Shown here: piece after piece, positions 56,239 through 64,000 of the stretch
Layout of the letters: each line of letters begins with the position of its first letter
Numbering within the stretch: the stretch's first letter is position 1
NCBI GenBank assembly: GCA_965250215.1
Contig: CBDFNN010000004.1
Location: 744,001-808,000, forward strand
Length of the DNA: 64,000 nucleotides
Direction of reading: 5' to 3'
From: CBDFNN01 sp965250215
GTDB lineage: Bacteria > Bacteroidota > Rhodothermia > Rhodothermales > DATKEJ01
Translations under genes and position numbers: made by a program
Notes under the pieces: model-generated
Told to the model about the DNA's origin: nothing
Database searches by the model: none
Seen by the model: the letters and a program-made list of their open reading frames with translations, nothing else

Positions 56239-57615
56239 CTATAAAATACTAAAAAAATCAGTACTTCTCACTGCATTTCCCGAACTATCGAAACCTCCGG
56301 TCACTAGTATTCGGCCGTCTGGTATTTTTGTTGCACTCAAATCCCATCTCGTTCCTTGCATCGACGATATATCTGGGAGCAGAAAATACTGGCTGACTTG
56401 TTGAGAAAACAGTTCCGCTGTTCCAAGGGCTGTGTTTTGAGCAAATCGGCGGCCGCCAAAGAATGCAATCAATCCATCAGTGAATCGGGCTGTAGCGTAT
56501 TCAGTCCTTGGTTGTCGAAAAGAGTCCTGAATTCCAGATCGATTGATGGAGTTAACAGCAAGTCCCAATCTGAGATGAATGGCGTTGAAAAGATCTCCAC
56601 TGTCAAACTCGGTCGTGGAAACGAGATAGGTGCCAAAGCCATTCCCGCTGTTTTGTGTCAGAGGAATTACGCTGTGTCCAGCCATAGCAGATGCTATTCG
56701 CGTGCCAAATGGTTGTGGCCCAATGGCGATTAGAGAATCGTTCCGATAGGCAAACAATCGGAAGTCATCACGAATGCCCAATCGTGGATCGTCACCGTAT
56801 CTTATATCCCCTTGACCTCCGTGAAGGTAAATAAATTCTTCTCCATCGATATTTTCAACTCTGATAGCTTGATGTCTTGACCTTCTAATTGGAAGCCCAT
56901 CGAAAGGGACAATCTCCACTTCACCTGTTTCTTTATTGAAGCGCTCTACTACTTCTACCAAATCGTCAATCGATCGAGCCTCGGCTCGAACGGAGCCACC
57001 AAGAATAAGCGAATTTCCATCACGCATTTGGATCGTTGTGTGTCCTGCTCTCGGCATCGATAGCTCTGATTCGTATTTCAAATAAGAAATTTCATCTCTA
57101 TCAAAAGTAACCTTATACAGACCTTTTTCGGCTGGAGAAAGTGTCGATTGACTGCCGCCAAGAAGCAGGTATTCCCGAAAGGAACCGATGGATTGGTCCG
57201 TGAAGGTGTGACCACCAAGCGCCACTGGCAGATCAGGTCCAATCGTAAATTTGGGAATGTATCTTAAAATGCTTGCGGTTGTCGTTCCTTCTAGTTCAGT
57301 ATCGTCGCGGGCCGTTACGGAGAAGGTATTTCTACCCGACAGCAATGGAAGTATACCGGTCCATTGTTCAGTCTGTGCATTGTAGGTCATCCGAGAGGAA
57401 TTCAACTCAACAAAGTTGATGTCACGGAATCCCGTGCTGACTTCAGCAATAATTTCGACCTCTGTACCGGTCTGGATGAGTCCGATGTCTGGACTTACTA
57501 TAGTGACCTCAGGCTCAGCAATATCGACAAATGGTCGTTCACAGGACAGTAGTAAGGCAGATGAACAAAGAAGAAAAGCGAAAGACTTAATTCTCATGGT
57601 TTGATATTTACTCAT
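56239..57615 (-). CDS. lipoprotein with Ig-like and kelch-type beta-propeller repeats
   Basis: 458 residues. Lipoprotein signal 'FAFLLCSSALLLSC' (Cys25), then an Ig-like domain of about 90 residues ('PEVTIVSPDIGLIQTGTEVE', 'SGRNTFSVTARDDTELEG'). The remainder has kelch-like blades: 'EYLLLGGSQS', 'MPRAGHTTIQMRDGNSLILG', 'SRHQAIRVENIDGEEFIYLH', 'GLIAFFGGRRF' and 'IPDGRILVTGGFDSSGN', giving about five or six blades. ATG 57615 overlaps the truA stop by eight bases; ATG 57597 would also keep the signal. A surface-exposed or periplasmic binding role is likely; the ligand is unknown. Confidence 0.82.
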   Translation of the reverse strand: MSKYQTMRIKSFAFLLCSSALLLSCERPFVDIAEPEVTIVSPDIGLIQTGTEVEIIAEVSTGFRDINFVELNSSRMTYNAQTEQWTGILPLLSGRNTFSVTARDDTELEGTTTASILRYIPKFTIGPDLPVALGGHTFTDQSIGSFREYLLLGGSQSTLSPAEKGLYKVTFDRDEISYLKYESELSMPRAGHTTIQMRDGNSLILGGSVRAEARSIDDLVEVVERFNKETGEVEIVPFDGLPIRRSRHQAIRVENIDGEEFIYLHGGQGDIRYGDDPRLGIRDDFRLFAYRNDSLIAIGPQPFGTRIASAMAGHSVIPLTQNSGNGFGTYLVSTTEFDSGDLFNAIHLRLGLAVNSINRSGIQDSFRQPRTEYATARFTDGLIAFFGGRRFAQNTALGTAELFSQQVSQYFLLPDISSMQGTRWDLSATKIPDGRILVTGGFDSSGNAVRSTDFFSIL

Positions 57616-58366
57616 TCCCTACTGTCCAATCCGTATAGCTAACTTCTTCAAGTACAAGACCACGGGCGGGCGCAGCGCTACCTGCTTGTTTTCGATCGTT
57701 TGCTTCCAATAAATAGATAATATTGTCGTGTTCTCTTTTTCCCCTTCCAATCTCCAACAATGTACCTACGATTGCTCTCACCATGCCGTGCAAAAATCTA
57801 TCACCAACAATTTCGAAAAAATACATATTGGGATGATCTTCCTCTTGCCAAAGAATCTGAAAAATCTCGCAATGGCGATTTTCGGTGGCTGATGCTGTTT
57901 TGCAAAAAGACCCAAAATGATGTTTTCCTAACAAAACAGTCGAGGCTTGTCTCAGTAGTTCTAGATCGATGACTTGTTTTACTCTCGTCCTAGTTTGCAT
58001 GTCAAGAGCTGCAAAGTTGTCACAAAGATGGTATCGATATCTTCGAAAACGAGCATCGTAGCGGGCGTGAAAATCTGGATTTTCCTCCAATACATCGCGA
58101 ATGGCAATATCTGAGTCCAGAATTCCGTTTAAACTAGACCGCAATCTATAAGTGTCCAGCGTATTTTCGCTATCAAAATGTGCGACTTGACCTCTCGCAT
58201 GTACACCTGCATCTGTCCTACCCGAACCTTGAAAATTTTCTATCGGTCCAATCGCTGTTCTTAAAGCCTCTCCAATATCTCCTTGCACGGTCTTTTCACC
58301 AGGTTGGATTTGCCAGCCATGGAAATTTGTCCCTCGGTACTCTATGTTTAGTTTATACCTAGGCAA
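57608..58366 (-). CDS. truA: tRNA pseudouridine(38-40) synthase
   Basis: It modifies U38-40 in the anticodon stem-loop of many tRNAs. 252 residues with 'YKLNIEYRGTNFHGWQIQPG', 'GSGRTDAGVHARGQVAHF' (catalytic Asp in 'RTDAGVH'), 'RYRYHLCDNF', 'GKHHFGSFCK' and 'GDRFLHGMVRAIVGTLLEIG'. The start is TTG 58366, because 'PRYKLNIEY' begins right after it and no ATG is available. It is divergent from aroK, 32 bases between starts. Confidence 0.96.
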   Translation of the reverse strand: MPRYKLNIEYRGTNFHGWQIQPGEKTVQGDIGEALRTAIGPIENFQGSGRTDAGVHARGQVAHFDSENTLDTYRLRSSLNGILDSDIAIRDVLEENPDFHARYDARFRRYRYHLCDNFAALDMQTRTRVKQVIDLELLRQASTVLLGKHHFGSFCKTASATENRHCEIFQILWQEEDHPNMYFFEIVGDRFLHGMVRAIVGTLLEIGRGKREHDNIIYLLEANDRKQAGSAAPARGLVLEEVSYTDWTVGNE

Positions 58367-58398
58367 GTCGATTTACAGCGAAAGAATTCTTTAGAACC

Positions 58399-58944
58399 AT
58401 GTCTTCTGCAACGCGAGTGTTTTTAACAGGTTTTATGGGCTCTGGCAAGAGCTCTATTGGGGAAATTTTAGCCAATGTACTTGGTTATGATTTTTTCGAT
58501 CTCGATAAGGAGATTGAAAGGCGACAAGGCACACGGATTAAACATATTTTTGAAGCCCAAGGAGAAGAGGTTTTTCGTCGGATGGAAAGCAAAGAACTTC
58601 GGGAATTAGCCCAAAAGGAAAACATCGTTGTGGCTCTCGGAGGAGGAAGTTTACTCAAGGACTCAAATATGGAATGTGTCAAAGAGAAGGGTATTCTAGT
58701 CTATTTGAAACTCGAACCTGCCGCACTCACGGAGCGATTGCTTCATAGTAAGAAACGGCCCTTGATTCTCAATAAAGAAGGTGAAGTTCTAGAAGCAGAA
58801 AAGTTGCTTCAACGAGTTCAAGGAATGCTCAAAGAGAGACAAGGCATGTACAATCAGGCCCATCTCGCTGTCGACCTTGCGAACGAGCCTATTGGGAAGG
58901 CTGTTGATAAGGTTGCAAATGCGATTTCACATTTTGGTATCTAA
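58399..58944 (+). CDS. aroK: shikimate kinase
   Basis: It phosphorylates shikimate with ATP, the step before AroA. 181 residues: P-loop 'LTGFMGSGKSSIGEILA', shikimate-binding 'DFFDLDKEIERRQG' (Asp) and 'FEAQGEEVFRRMESKEL' (Arg), 'VALGGGSLLKD', and LID region 'RLLHSKKRPLIL'. Length and motifs are standard. It converges with rnhB. Confidence 0.95.
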   Translation: MSSATRVFLTGFMGSGKSSIGEILANVLGYDFFDLDKEIERRQGTRIKHIFEAQGEEVFRRMESKELRELAQKENIVVALGGGSLLKDSNMECVKEKGILVYLKLEPAALTERLLHSKKRPLILNKEGEVLEAEKLLQRVQGMLKERQGMYNQAHLAVDLANEPIGKAVDKVANAISHFGI

Positions 58945-59019
58945 CGAATTCGATTTTGACAGCTGCCGTCTACTCGTCTTGAGGCCATTCCTTTTCTTTT
59001 AGAGGAAGTCTGAAATCAA

Positions 59020-59712
59020 CTAAGTCCTCATATCGGGTGATATTAGATTAAAGCTCTTTCGGTGAATCGGCGTTGGTCCTTTCTTTTTTAGGGCTCTATA
59101 GTGATCTGGAGTCGGGTAGCCCTTGTTACTTTGAAATCCGTAGTCAGGGAATTGTCTTGACATCAAACCCATTATTCTGTCCCGAGTCACTTTAGCAATG
59201 ATCGAGGCACAGGCAATTGACAGGCTGCGAGAATCTCCCTTTATGAGCGTATAGTGCGGGATGGGAGGACAAGGGTAGGCTTTATTGCCGTCGATGAGAA
59301 GAAAGTCAGCAGCCGTTTGCAAAGACTCTACGGCTCTCTTCATTGCTTCTAAAGACGCATTCAAGATGTTTACCTTATCGATCTCTTCTTGGGTGCAGAT
59401 GCCTACAGAAACGGCAACAGACTTTTTGAAGATCACTTTCATGGCGGCCTCCCTTTCGTCTGCGCTAAGAAGCTTGCTATCTGTAATGCCTCGGAATCCT
59501 CTAGCGATGGGCAGAATTACCGCGGCAGCGACGACGGGGCCAGCCAGACATCCTCGACCGACTTCATCGACACCTGCGATACTTTTAAAACCGTCCTTCC
59601 ACAATCTCCTTTCTATAGCGAGACTGGCTGATTTGATTGGTTTTTTAACACCTCTCGAATTCTTAACTTTTTTAGTGGTATCTCCTTTCGAGTTTTGCCC
59701 TTGCTTATTCAC
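59020..59712 (-). CDS. rnhB: ribonuclease HII
   Basis: It cleaves the RNA strand of RNA-DNA hybrids and single ribonucleotides. 230 residues: 'IAGVDEVGRGCLAGPVVAAA' (catalytic Asp-Glu), 'ITDSKLLSADERE', 'FLLIDGNKAYP' (Asp) and 'SIACASIIAKVTRDRIM' (Asp), with 'YGFQSNKGYPTPDHYRAL' after it. The first 35 residues after GTG 59712 are a Lys-rich extension before 'ERRLWKDGFK'; a later start is possible but none is an ATG. Confidence 0.95.
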   Translation of the reverse strand: MNKQGQNSKGDTTKKVKNSRGVKKPIKSASLAIERRLWKDGFKSIAGVDEVGRGCLAGPVVAAAVILPIARGFRGITDSKLLSADEREAAMKVIFKKSVAVSVGICTQEEIDKVNILNASLEAMKRAVESLQTAADFLLIDGNKAYPCPPIPHYTLIKGDSRSLSIACASIIAKVTRDRIMGLMSRQFPDYGFQSNKGYPTPDHYRALKKKGPTPIHRKSFNLISPDMRT

Positions 59713-59829
59713 ACCGAGGATTATTCTTTATTTTGGCTCTTCGCACTTAGTTTTAGAGAAATTGGCTTGGTACATTTCTCAGGTCTATACTATTTATTGA
59801 AAGTATCACCAAAATAGCGGACTCGAATC

Positions 59830-60378
59830 ATGATTAAGCAAACCACGGTCTTTCTTCTCTGCCTTTTCCTAATGTCATGCCAAGAGCCTAGTGATATTGA
59901 GATTCGAGATTCTGAGCCCGAAATGAGTCAAGGTTCAACTGTCGTAATCGTACGGCACGCTGAGAAGGAAGAGGGAGATGATCCTGGCTTGACGCCTGAA
60001 GGAATAGAGAGAGCAAGAGTTCTTGCCACGATTACATTGTCTTTGGGAGTTGATGTCGTGATTACTTCGCATTACAAGAGAACCGTTGATACAGGAAAGC
60101 CGAGCTCTACTAGCCTAGGTATTCCGATCACTCAATTCGAAATAAATCAAAATAATATTGGAGACTATCCAGCAACCTTGGCGAGCATCGTAAAAGAGGA
60201 TTATTCCGGATCTGCAGCCTTGATAGTTACTCACTCCAATTTGTTCATGTTGATCGTCAATCAATTTGTGACATCCGAAATGGACGATGTCATTGAAAGC
60301 GAATATGATCGAATTGCCACTATACACATGACAGATTCAGATACGACTCTGGTTATGGGAAGCTTCGGCCGAAAATAA
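59830..60378 (+). CDS. lipoprotein histidine phosphatase family protein
   Basis: 182 residues. Lipoprotein signal 'VFLLCLFLMSC' (Cys17), then a branch-1 histidine phosphatase core: 'VVIVRHAEKEEGDD' (RHA motif with catalytic His), 'LTPEGIERARVLA', 'VITSHYKRTVDTGKP' and second His in 'ALIVTHSNLFM' (Thr-His in place of the common Gly-His). It is the second such phosphatase in the window after the cytoplasmic SixA-like one. It should be envelope-anchored; the substrate is unknown. Confidence 0.87.
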   Translation: MIKQTTVFLLCLFLMSCQEPSDIEIRDSEPEMSQGSTVVIVRHAEKEEGDDPGLTPEGIERARVLATITLSLGVDVVITSHYKRTVDTGKPSSTSLGIPITQFEINQNNIGDYPATLASIVKEDYSGSAALIVTHSNLFMLIVNQFVTSEMDDVIESEYDRIATIHMTDSDTTLVMGSFGRK

Positions 60379-60692
60379 CCGTCATTTCCAGGAGATCAAG
60401 CTCTTGATTTCCGTACCGATAATCTCTCCCAAGGAAGAAATGGTCGAATAGTGATCATTTCTTATTGATCTGCGAGCCAAATCCAAGTGATTTAGTTCGT
60501 TATTATTTGTGGTGCATTTTCCATCGATCCGTTATCTATTATGCACTGCGATTACAAGGAAGATGATTTAGCCCCTGTCACAAAGCTCTTGCGCTTTTCA
60601 GGTTTCGTCTCCTTGAAATCGATGAGTGTTTCAATTCACTCAAGCAACGCATTTACCAAAGTAAAATACAAATCCCGGAGGGGTACTAATCT
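60379..60692 (+). promoter_or_regulatory. intergenic/leader region upstream of secreted SdrD_B-type protein
   Basis: The 314 bases hold no supported gene; an open frame from 60541 overlaps the next gene out of frame. A small ATCAAG-CT-CTTGAT stem at 60398-60411 may be the terminator core of the preceding gene. GGAGGGG at 60677-60683 is a strong ribosome site for ATG 60693. Promoter boxes are not clear. Confidence 0.35.
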
Positions 60693-62621
60693 ATGTCTTT
60701 TGATACTAGGCAGATATTCTGCAGCCTTTTCATTGTTTTGGCCATGACGGCCGGCAGTGTCAATGCACAAAACACCTGCTATGTCGTAGCCGACAAGCCA
60801 GGAAATGACGATCTATATAGCTACGATATGAGCCTAACTCCAGCCGATGCAGGATGGGAAACTGCTATTACAGGTGGCGATACTGGAGTAGTCGATATTG
60901 AATCTATCGAATTCAATCCTGCTGACCAGATTCTATACGCATGGAATGAGGAAGATTTTGGATCCTTAAATACCATTACCGAGGTATTTGTTAGTGCTGG
61001 TACAACGACTGGCCAGGTATGCGGATATCAACGAGGAGCTTGGGTATGCTATGATGGAACGACTGGTGATTTCGGTCACGAGGCGCTTCACTGGGATATG
61101 GATGGCGTGGCCATCAACCCTTCATCTGGCGCATATTTTGCCTCGGCTCGTGTTGATGATAAAAACTCTCCACCAGAAACTCTTGGATTGGATTGGTTGA
61201 TCGTTACGGACAATACAGGGGTTGCAGATGCCGATTTCTTTGGCATCGATCCTGTGAACGGCGCAATTGGCTTCGTAGAAATTCAGTCCGTTACAGCAGC
61301 CGATGGTACAATTCTTCATGATATTGACGATCTGACCTTTTCTCCTGTGTCAGGAGATTTGCTAGGAATTGCAAACGTGAGTGGCTCAGCAGGAACAGAT
61401 ACTCACATTGTTAAAATTGACCCAGCAACAGGTAGTGTTACAGATCTTGGTCCTCTTGATTCTAACGTAGTTTGTAACCCCGCGGTAAATCAAAGCACAA
61501 CTTTGCTTGATGTCGAAGGACTCTCAACCTCGCCGAGCGGAACAGTTTATGCTGTTTCTGGCGACGATGCGGTAGACTGTGCGAATACAATTTGGGAAAT
61601 CACTGGACCGTTTGACGGTACGCCATTAACGGCAACAGAACTTGGCGAGATGTCAGAAACTGATCAGGAGTCAGTTTCTTGTAATGTTTACGTGCCAGTG
61701 AGAGTCGGAGATCGAGTTTGGTTTGATCCTAACTTCAATGGAATTCAGGATCCCCTTGAGACTGGTGTCCCAGGTGTCGTTCTTTACGTTACGAATGTAG
61801 CGGGAGACACTCTTGGTACGACAACAACTACTGGTCCAAACGGAAATTATCAATTCGAAGGACTCGTTCCTGATCCGAGTGGCTATATCGTCATCATCGG
61901 AGCTGAGAACTTCCTACCTGGTGCCATTTTGGCGAACTCAACCCAGACAGCTGATCCAGGCGGACCGGCCGGCGTTTCCAGATCTTTCAACTCAGACGGT
62001 TTACCAAATGGAAATGATGAAGATCAAACCTTGGATTGGGGATTCTATGTCCCAGAACTTCCTGTTGAGCTTGCATCATTCGAAGGTGAAATGACTGAAG
62101 GTAGTGTATCACTTTCATGGTCAACCTTATCTGAAAAGAACAACGCTGGATTTGAAATCGAAACATCAATCGATGGAGCACCTTTCCGACAAGTCGGCTT
62201 TGTTTCCGGTAATGGAACGACGACGGAAGAGCAAGCATATTCCTTCGACTTCGAAGTCTCTAGCTTCAGCCCGGTCAATGTCAGATTGAAGCAGGTCGAT
62301 TTCGATGGCAAATTTGAGTATTCCTCAGTGCTTCTTGTCGATAGCGATATCGCTAACACATTTATTCTTGGAGAGGCTTACCCCAATCCATTTAATCCTC
62401 AGACAAGCATTCAGCTCTCACTAAAAACTAGTGAGCATGTTGAAGCGAGACTTTACGACTCCATGGGTCGCCTTGTTGATACGATGTTGAATGGTGTCGT
62501 TGCTGCTAACCAAGCGATCGAGATCAGAGTCGATGGTTCGTCACTACCAAGTGGAACCTACATGATGCTGATTTCAGGTGAGACGTTTACAGCAACTCGG
62601 ACCTTGTCGCTGCTGAAGTAG
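60693..62621 (+). CDS. secreted protein with SdrD_B-like domain and T9SS type A-like sorting domain
   Basis: 642 residues. Signal peptide 'FIVLAMTAGSVNA' (cleavage before Gln). Residues to about 325 form a propeller-like or repeat domain with phrases such as 'DQILYAWNEEDFG', 'VSGDLLGIANVSG', 'SPSGTVYAVSGDD'. An SdrD_B-type domain follows ('VRVGDRVWFDPNFNGIQDPL', 'TTGPNGNYQFEGLVPDPSGY'), then an Ig/FN3-like linker 'LPVELASFEGEMTEGSVSLS', and a terminal sorting domain 'GEAYPNPFNPQTSIQLSL', 'EARLYDSMGRLVDTML', 'PSGTYMMLISG'. The export route is presumably the same as for the protein at 43818. The role is unknown, probably a surface protein. Confidence 0.9.
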   Translation: MSFDTRQIFCSLFIVLAMTAGSVNAQNTCYVVADKPGNDDLYSYDMSLTPADAGWETAITGGDTGVVDIESIEFNPADQILYAWNEEDFGSLNTITEVFVSAGTTTGQVCGYQRGAWVCYDGTTGDFGHEALHWDMDGVAINPSSGAYFASARVDDKNSPPETLGLDWLIVTDNTGVADADFFGIDPVNGAIGFVEIQSVTAADGTILHDIDDLTFSPVSGDLLGIANVSGSAGTDTHIVKIDPATGSVTDLGPLDSNVVCNPAVNQSTTLLDVEGLSTSPSGTVYAVSGDDAVDCANTIWEITGPFDGTPLTATELGEMSETDQESVSCNVYVPVRVGDRVWFDPNFNGIQDPLETGVPGVVLYVTNVAGDTLGTTTTTGPNGNYQFEGLVPDPSGYIVIIGAENFLPGAILANSTQTADPGGPAGVSRSFNSDGLPNGNDEDQTLDWGFYVPELPVELASFEGEMTEGSVSLSWSTLSEKNNAGFEIETSIDGAPFRQVGFVSGNGTTTEEQAYSFDFEVSSFSPVNVRLKQVDFDGKFEYSSVLLVDSDIANTFILGEAYPNPFNPQTSIQLSLKTSEHVEARLYDSMGRLVDTMLNGVVAANQAIEIRVDGSSLPSGTYMMLISGETFTATRTLSLLK

Positions 62622-62683
62622 GGAGGCAAGCCTACTTCGCACCTGTTTGTCTTTGGCATAAGCAAATAGGTAATCCACTACCG

Positions 62684-62722
62684 GAAGGACCTCGCGGGCG
62701 TTGCGAGGTCCTTCTTTCTTTT
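62684..62722 (+). terminator. intrinsic terminator after the secreted SdrD_B-type gene
   Basis: Perfect 12-bp stem GAAGGACCTCGC/GCGAGGTCCTTC with loop GGGCGTT, followed by the T-rich tail TTTCTTTTAT. Confidence 0.93.
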
Positions 62723-62818
62723 ATACCAATCTTAGAGTCTGAGGATTGATTTTAGTCTTTTATAGACAGGCCGATAGCTAGCTTATTCCCAACTGGTCTG
62801 GCTAATGTGCTTCTTAAC

Positions 62819-64000
62819 TTATTCGTTGTATTGATCTGGGAGATCGTTTTCATACAAGACGACATCTCCGGACGAGGCAAGTTTTAGCAGCAGATCTTGG
62901 GCTTCGAAAAGACTTGAGACCGTTAATACCTGACTTTCCTTTTGTCCGGCCTTTAAGAGTCCACGTTTGATGGGCTCCGTCTGTCTTTTCCCGACGAGGA
63001 TAGCTACATCGACCTTGCCGGCCATGTAGAATCCGAATTCTTCGTTGTATCGATCCTGTTCGTCACCAAGCTCGACCATGCCCGGAGTGATAATGATCTT
63101 TTTTCCTCTTGGTATCGCTGCCAAAATATCAACGGCGTTCTTTGATCCAATTGGGTTAGAATTGAAGGCATCGTCTATGATGGTCAGACCGCCTTGATGA
63201 CGGAGAGCGAGTCTATGAGGAATAGCTTCGATTCGCTTGACGGCGTGAGCCATTTGTCGTAGCTCGATGTCAAGATGCGAACCCAGCGCTATGCCAAAAA
63301 GAATATTTAGGACATTGTGCTCGCCAAGTAGTTTGGTCTGAAAATCCAGACTCTTAGACTTCCGGGTATCGGTGACTGTGAATCGCGAGCCACTTGAATC
63401 ATATTCGATATTACTAGCAAGGAAGTCTGCCTTGCTATCCTGAGTGCTAACTCGGATAATATCTGCCTCGTTTAACTCCGCCATTGCATTGACCCGGTGA
63501 TCATCTGCATTTAGAATTGCGACGCCATCCTTCCGAAGACCCTTAACCAGCTCGGCCTTGACCTTTGCAATATTTTCAACCGGACCCATGGTCTCTAAGT
63601 GTGCCGGTCCAACGCTGGTAACTATGCCGATATCTGGATTCACTAGCTCGACTAACTCGGCGATATCTCCGTCATATCGAGCGCCCATTTCTGCAATAAA
63701 TACTTGATGCCCAGAGTTGAGATCGTTGTTGACGACTCTGCAAATCCCCATAGGTGTGTTGAAGCTTGAGGGGGTGGCGAGGACCGAATACTTTTGGCCC
63801 AATATCTCGGCTGCTATAAATTTGACACTTGTCTTTCCATATGACCCAGTTATCCCAAGGACAGTCAAGTTTGGGAGATGAGAGAGTTTTGCTTTGGCTT
63901 GCTTCTTAAATCCGTCGTGGTGTTTTTTCTCAATTGGCGATAGAAGACGTCCCGTGAACGCGATAATTTGTGGCATCGCAAGATCGACAACCATCATGGC
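62819..64000 (-). CDS. murF: MurF-type Mur ligase (UDP-MurNAc-tripeptide-D-Ala-D-Ala ligase family), partial
   Basis: The frame continues past the right edge of the window, so the N-terminus is probably missing (an in-frame ATG at 63997 exists but sits inside a hydrophobic lead-in). ATP-binding 'LGITGSYGKTSVKFIAAEIL', 'TPSSFNTPMGICRVV', 'FIAEMGARYDGDIAEL', 'PDIGIVTSVGPAHLETMGPV', 'LGEHNVLNILFGIAL' and 'TIIDDAFNSNPIGSKNAV' are the Mur ligase blocks, with MurF-like 'DDAFNSNP'. The segment 'TGRLLSPIEKKHHDGFKKQA' before the P-loop matches the MurF variants that carry an N-terminal membrane region. With murB, it shows the peptidoglycan pathway. Confidence 0.88.
   Translation of the reverse strand, partial: AMMVVDLAMPQIIAFTGRLLSPIEKKHHDGFKKQAKAKLSHLPNLTVLGITGSYGKTSVKFIAAEILGQKYSVLATPSSFNTPMGICRVVNNDLNSGHQVFIAEMGARYDGDIAELVELVNPDIGIVTSVGPAHLETMGPVENIAKVKAELVKGLRKDGVAILNADDHRVNAMAELNEADIIRVSTQDSKADFLASNIEYDSSGSRFTVTDTRKSKSLDFQTKLLGEHNVLNILFGIALGSHLDIELRQMAHAVKRIEAIPHRLALRHQGGLTIIDDAFNSNPIGSKNAVDILAAIPRGKKIIITPGMVELGDEQDRYNEEFGFYMAGKVDVAILVGKRQTEPIKRGLLKAGQKESQVLTVSSLFEAQDLLLKLASSGDVVLYENDLPDQYNE

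Noticed and set aside
60541..60747. 68-codon frame before the SdrD_B-type gene
   Set aside because: It overlaps the next gene out of frame and contains that gene's ribosome-binding site.

Overview
The window comes from a Gram-negative bacterium of the FCB group. It is probably a Rhodothermota/Balneolota-like lineage rather than classical Bacteroidia; this placement is inferred from gene content, not from a tree. The evidence is a TonB-dependent receptor with a carboxypeptidase-regulatory-like plug extension, a PorV/PorQ-type outer-membrane protein, two large secreted proteins with C-terminal 'NP(Y/F)' sorting-type domains, many lipoproteins, a YpdA-type bacillithiol reductase homologue and moderate GC. 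No rRNA, tRNA, CRISPR array or insertion sequence was recognised by eye.

Layout. 1-2045: tail of an ABC-transporter ATPase, then a tight pair made of a nucleotidyltransferase-like protein and a DUF262 protein (defence-like). 2046-13102: rplK-rplA-rplJ-rplL-rpoB-rpoC, with an internal hairpin before rpoB and a strong terminator after rpoC; the usual secE-nusG are not upstream. 13103-13621: two long palindromes. 13622-17100: deoC, a full aldehyde dehydrogenase, and an aldehyde dehydrogenase half without a catalytic domain. 17101-29611: a pseudo-receiver protein, SixA-like phosphatase, fmt, an RND exporter, MoxR ATPase, a DHDPS-family lyase, proC, lipoproteins including a triple-parvulin protein, and an arsR-arsM arsenic locus with two matching operators. 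29612-40166: housekeeping genes (murB, prohibitin-like, MGMT-family, aroA, adenosine deaminase, tatA, gatA, sucD, engB, serA). 40496-50884: TonB receptor, a 1147-residue secreted protein, a PorV-like protein, a degenerate copy of the PorV gene end, and a seven-heme cytochrome with TPR repeats. 51020-64000: YpdA-like reductase, tadA, arginine deiminase, an ECF sigma/anti-sigma/Spy-like operon, a kelch-like lipoprotein, truA, aroK, rnhB, a lipoprotein phosphatase, a secreted SdrD_B-type protein and a partial murF.

The most unusual feature is the spacers. Many gaps are built from short 'words' repeated with small variations (for example ACTCGAA, GGACAATC, CCAGCCT, GGAACAC, ACCAAGGA). They are often arranged as imperfect inverted repeats between genes. 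In at least four genes (DHDPS-family, gatA, adenosine deaminase, arsM) this material is read as the N- or C-terminal end of the protein. The other leading observations are the deoC plus split ALDH16-like cassette, the nucleotidyltransferase-DUF262 pair beside the ribosomal operon, a cytochrome gene whose start lies in a duplicated terminator region, and an arginine deiminase whose conserved N-terminus has no standard start codon.
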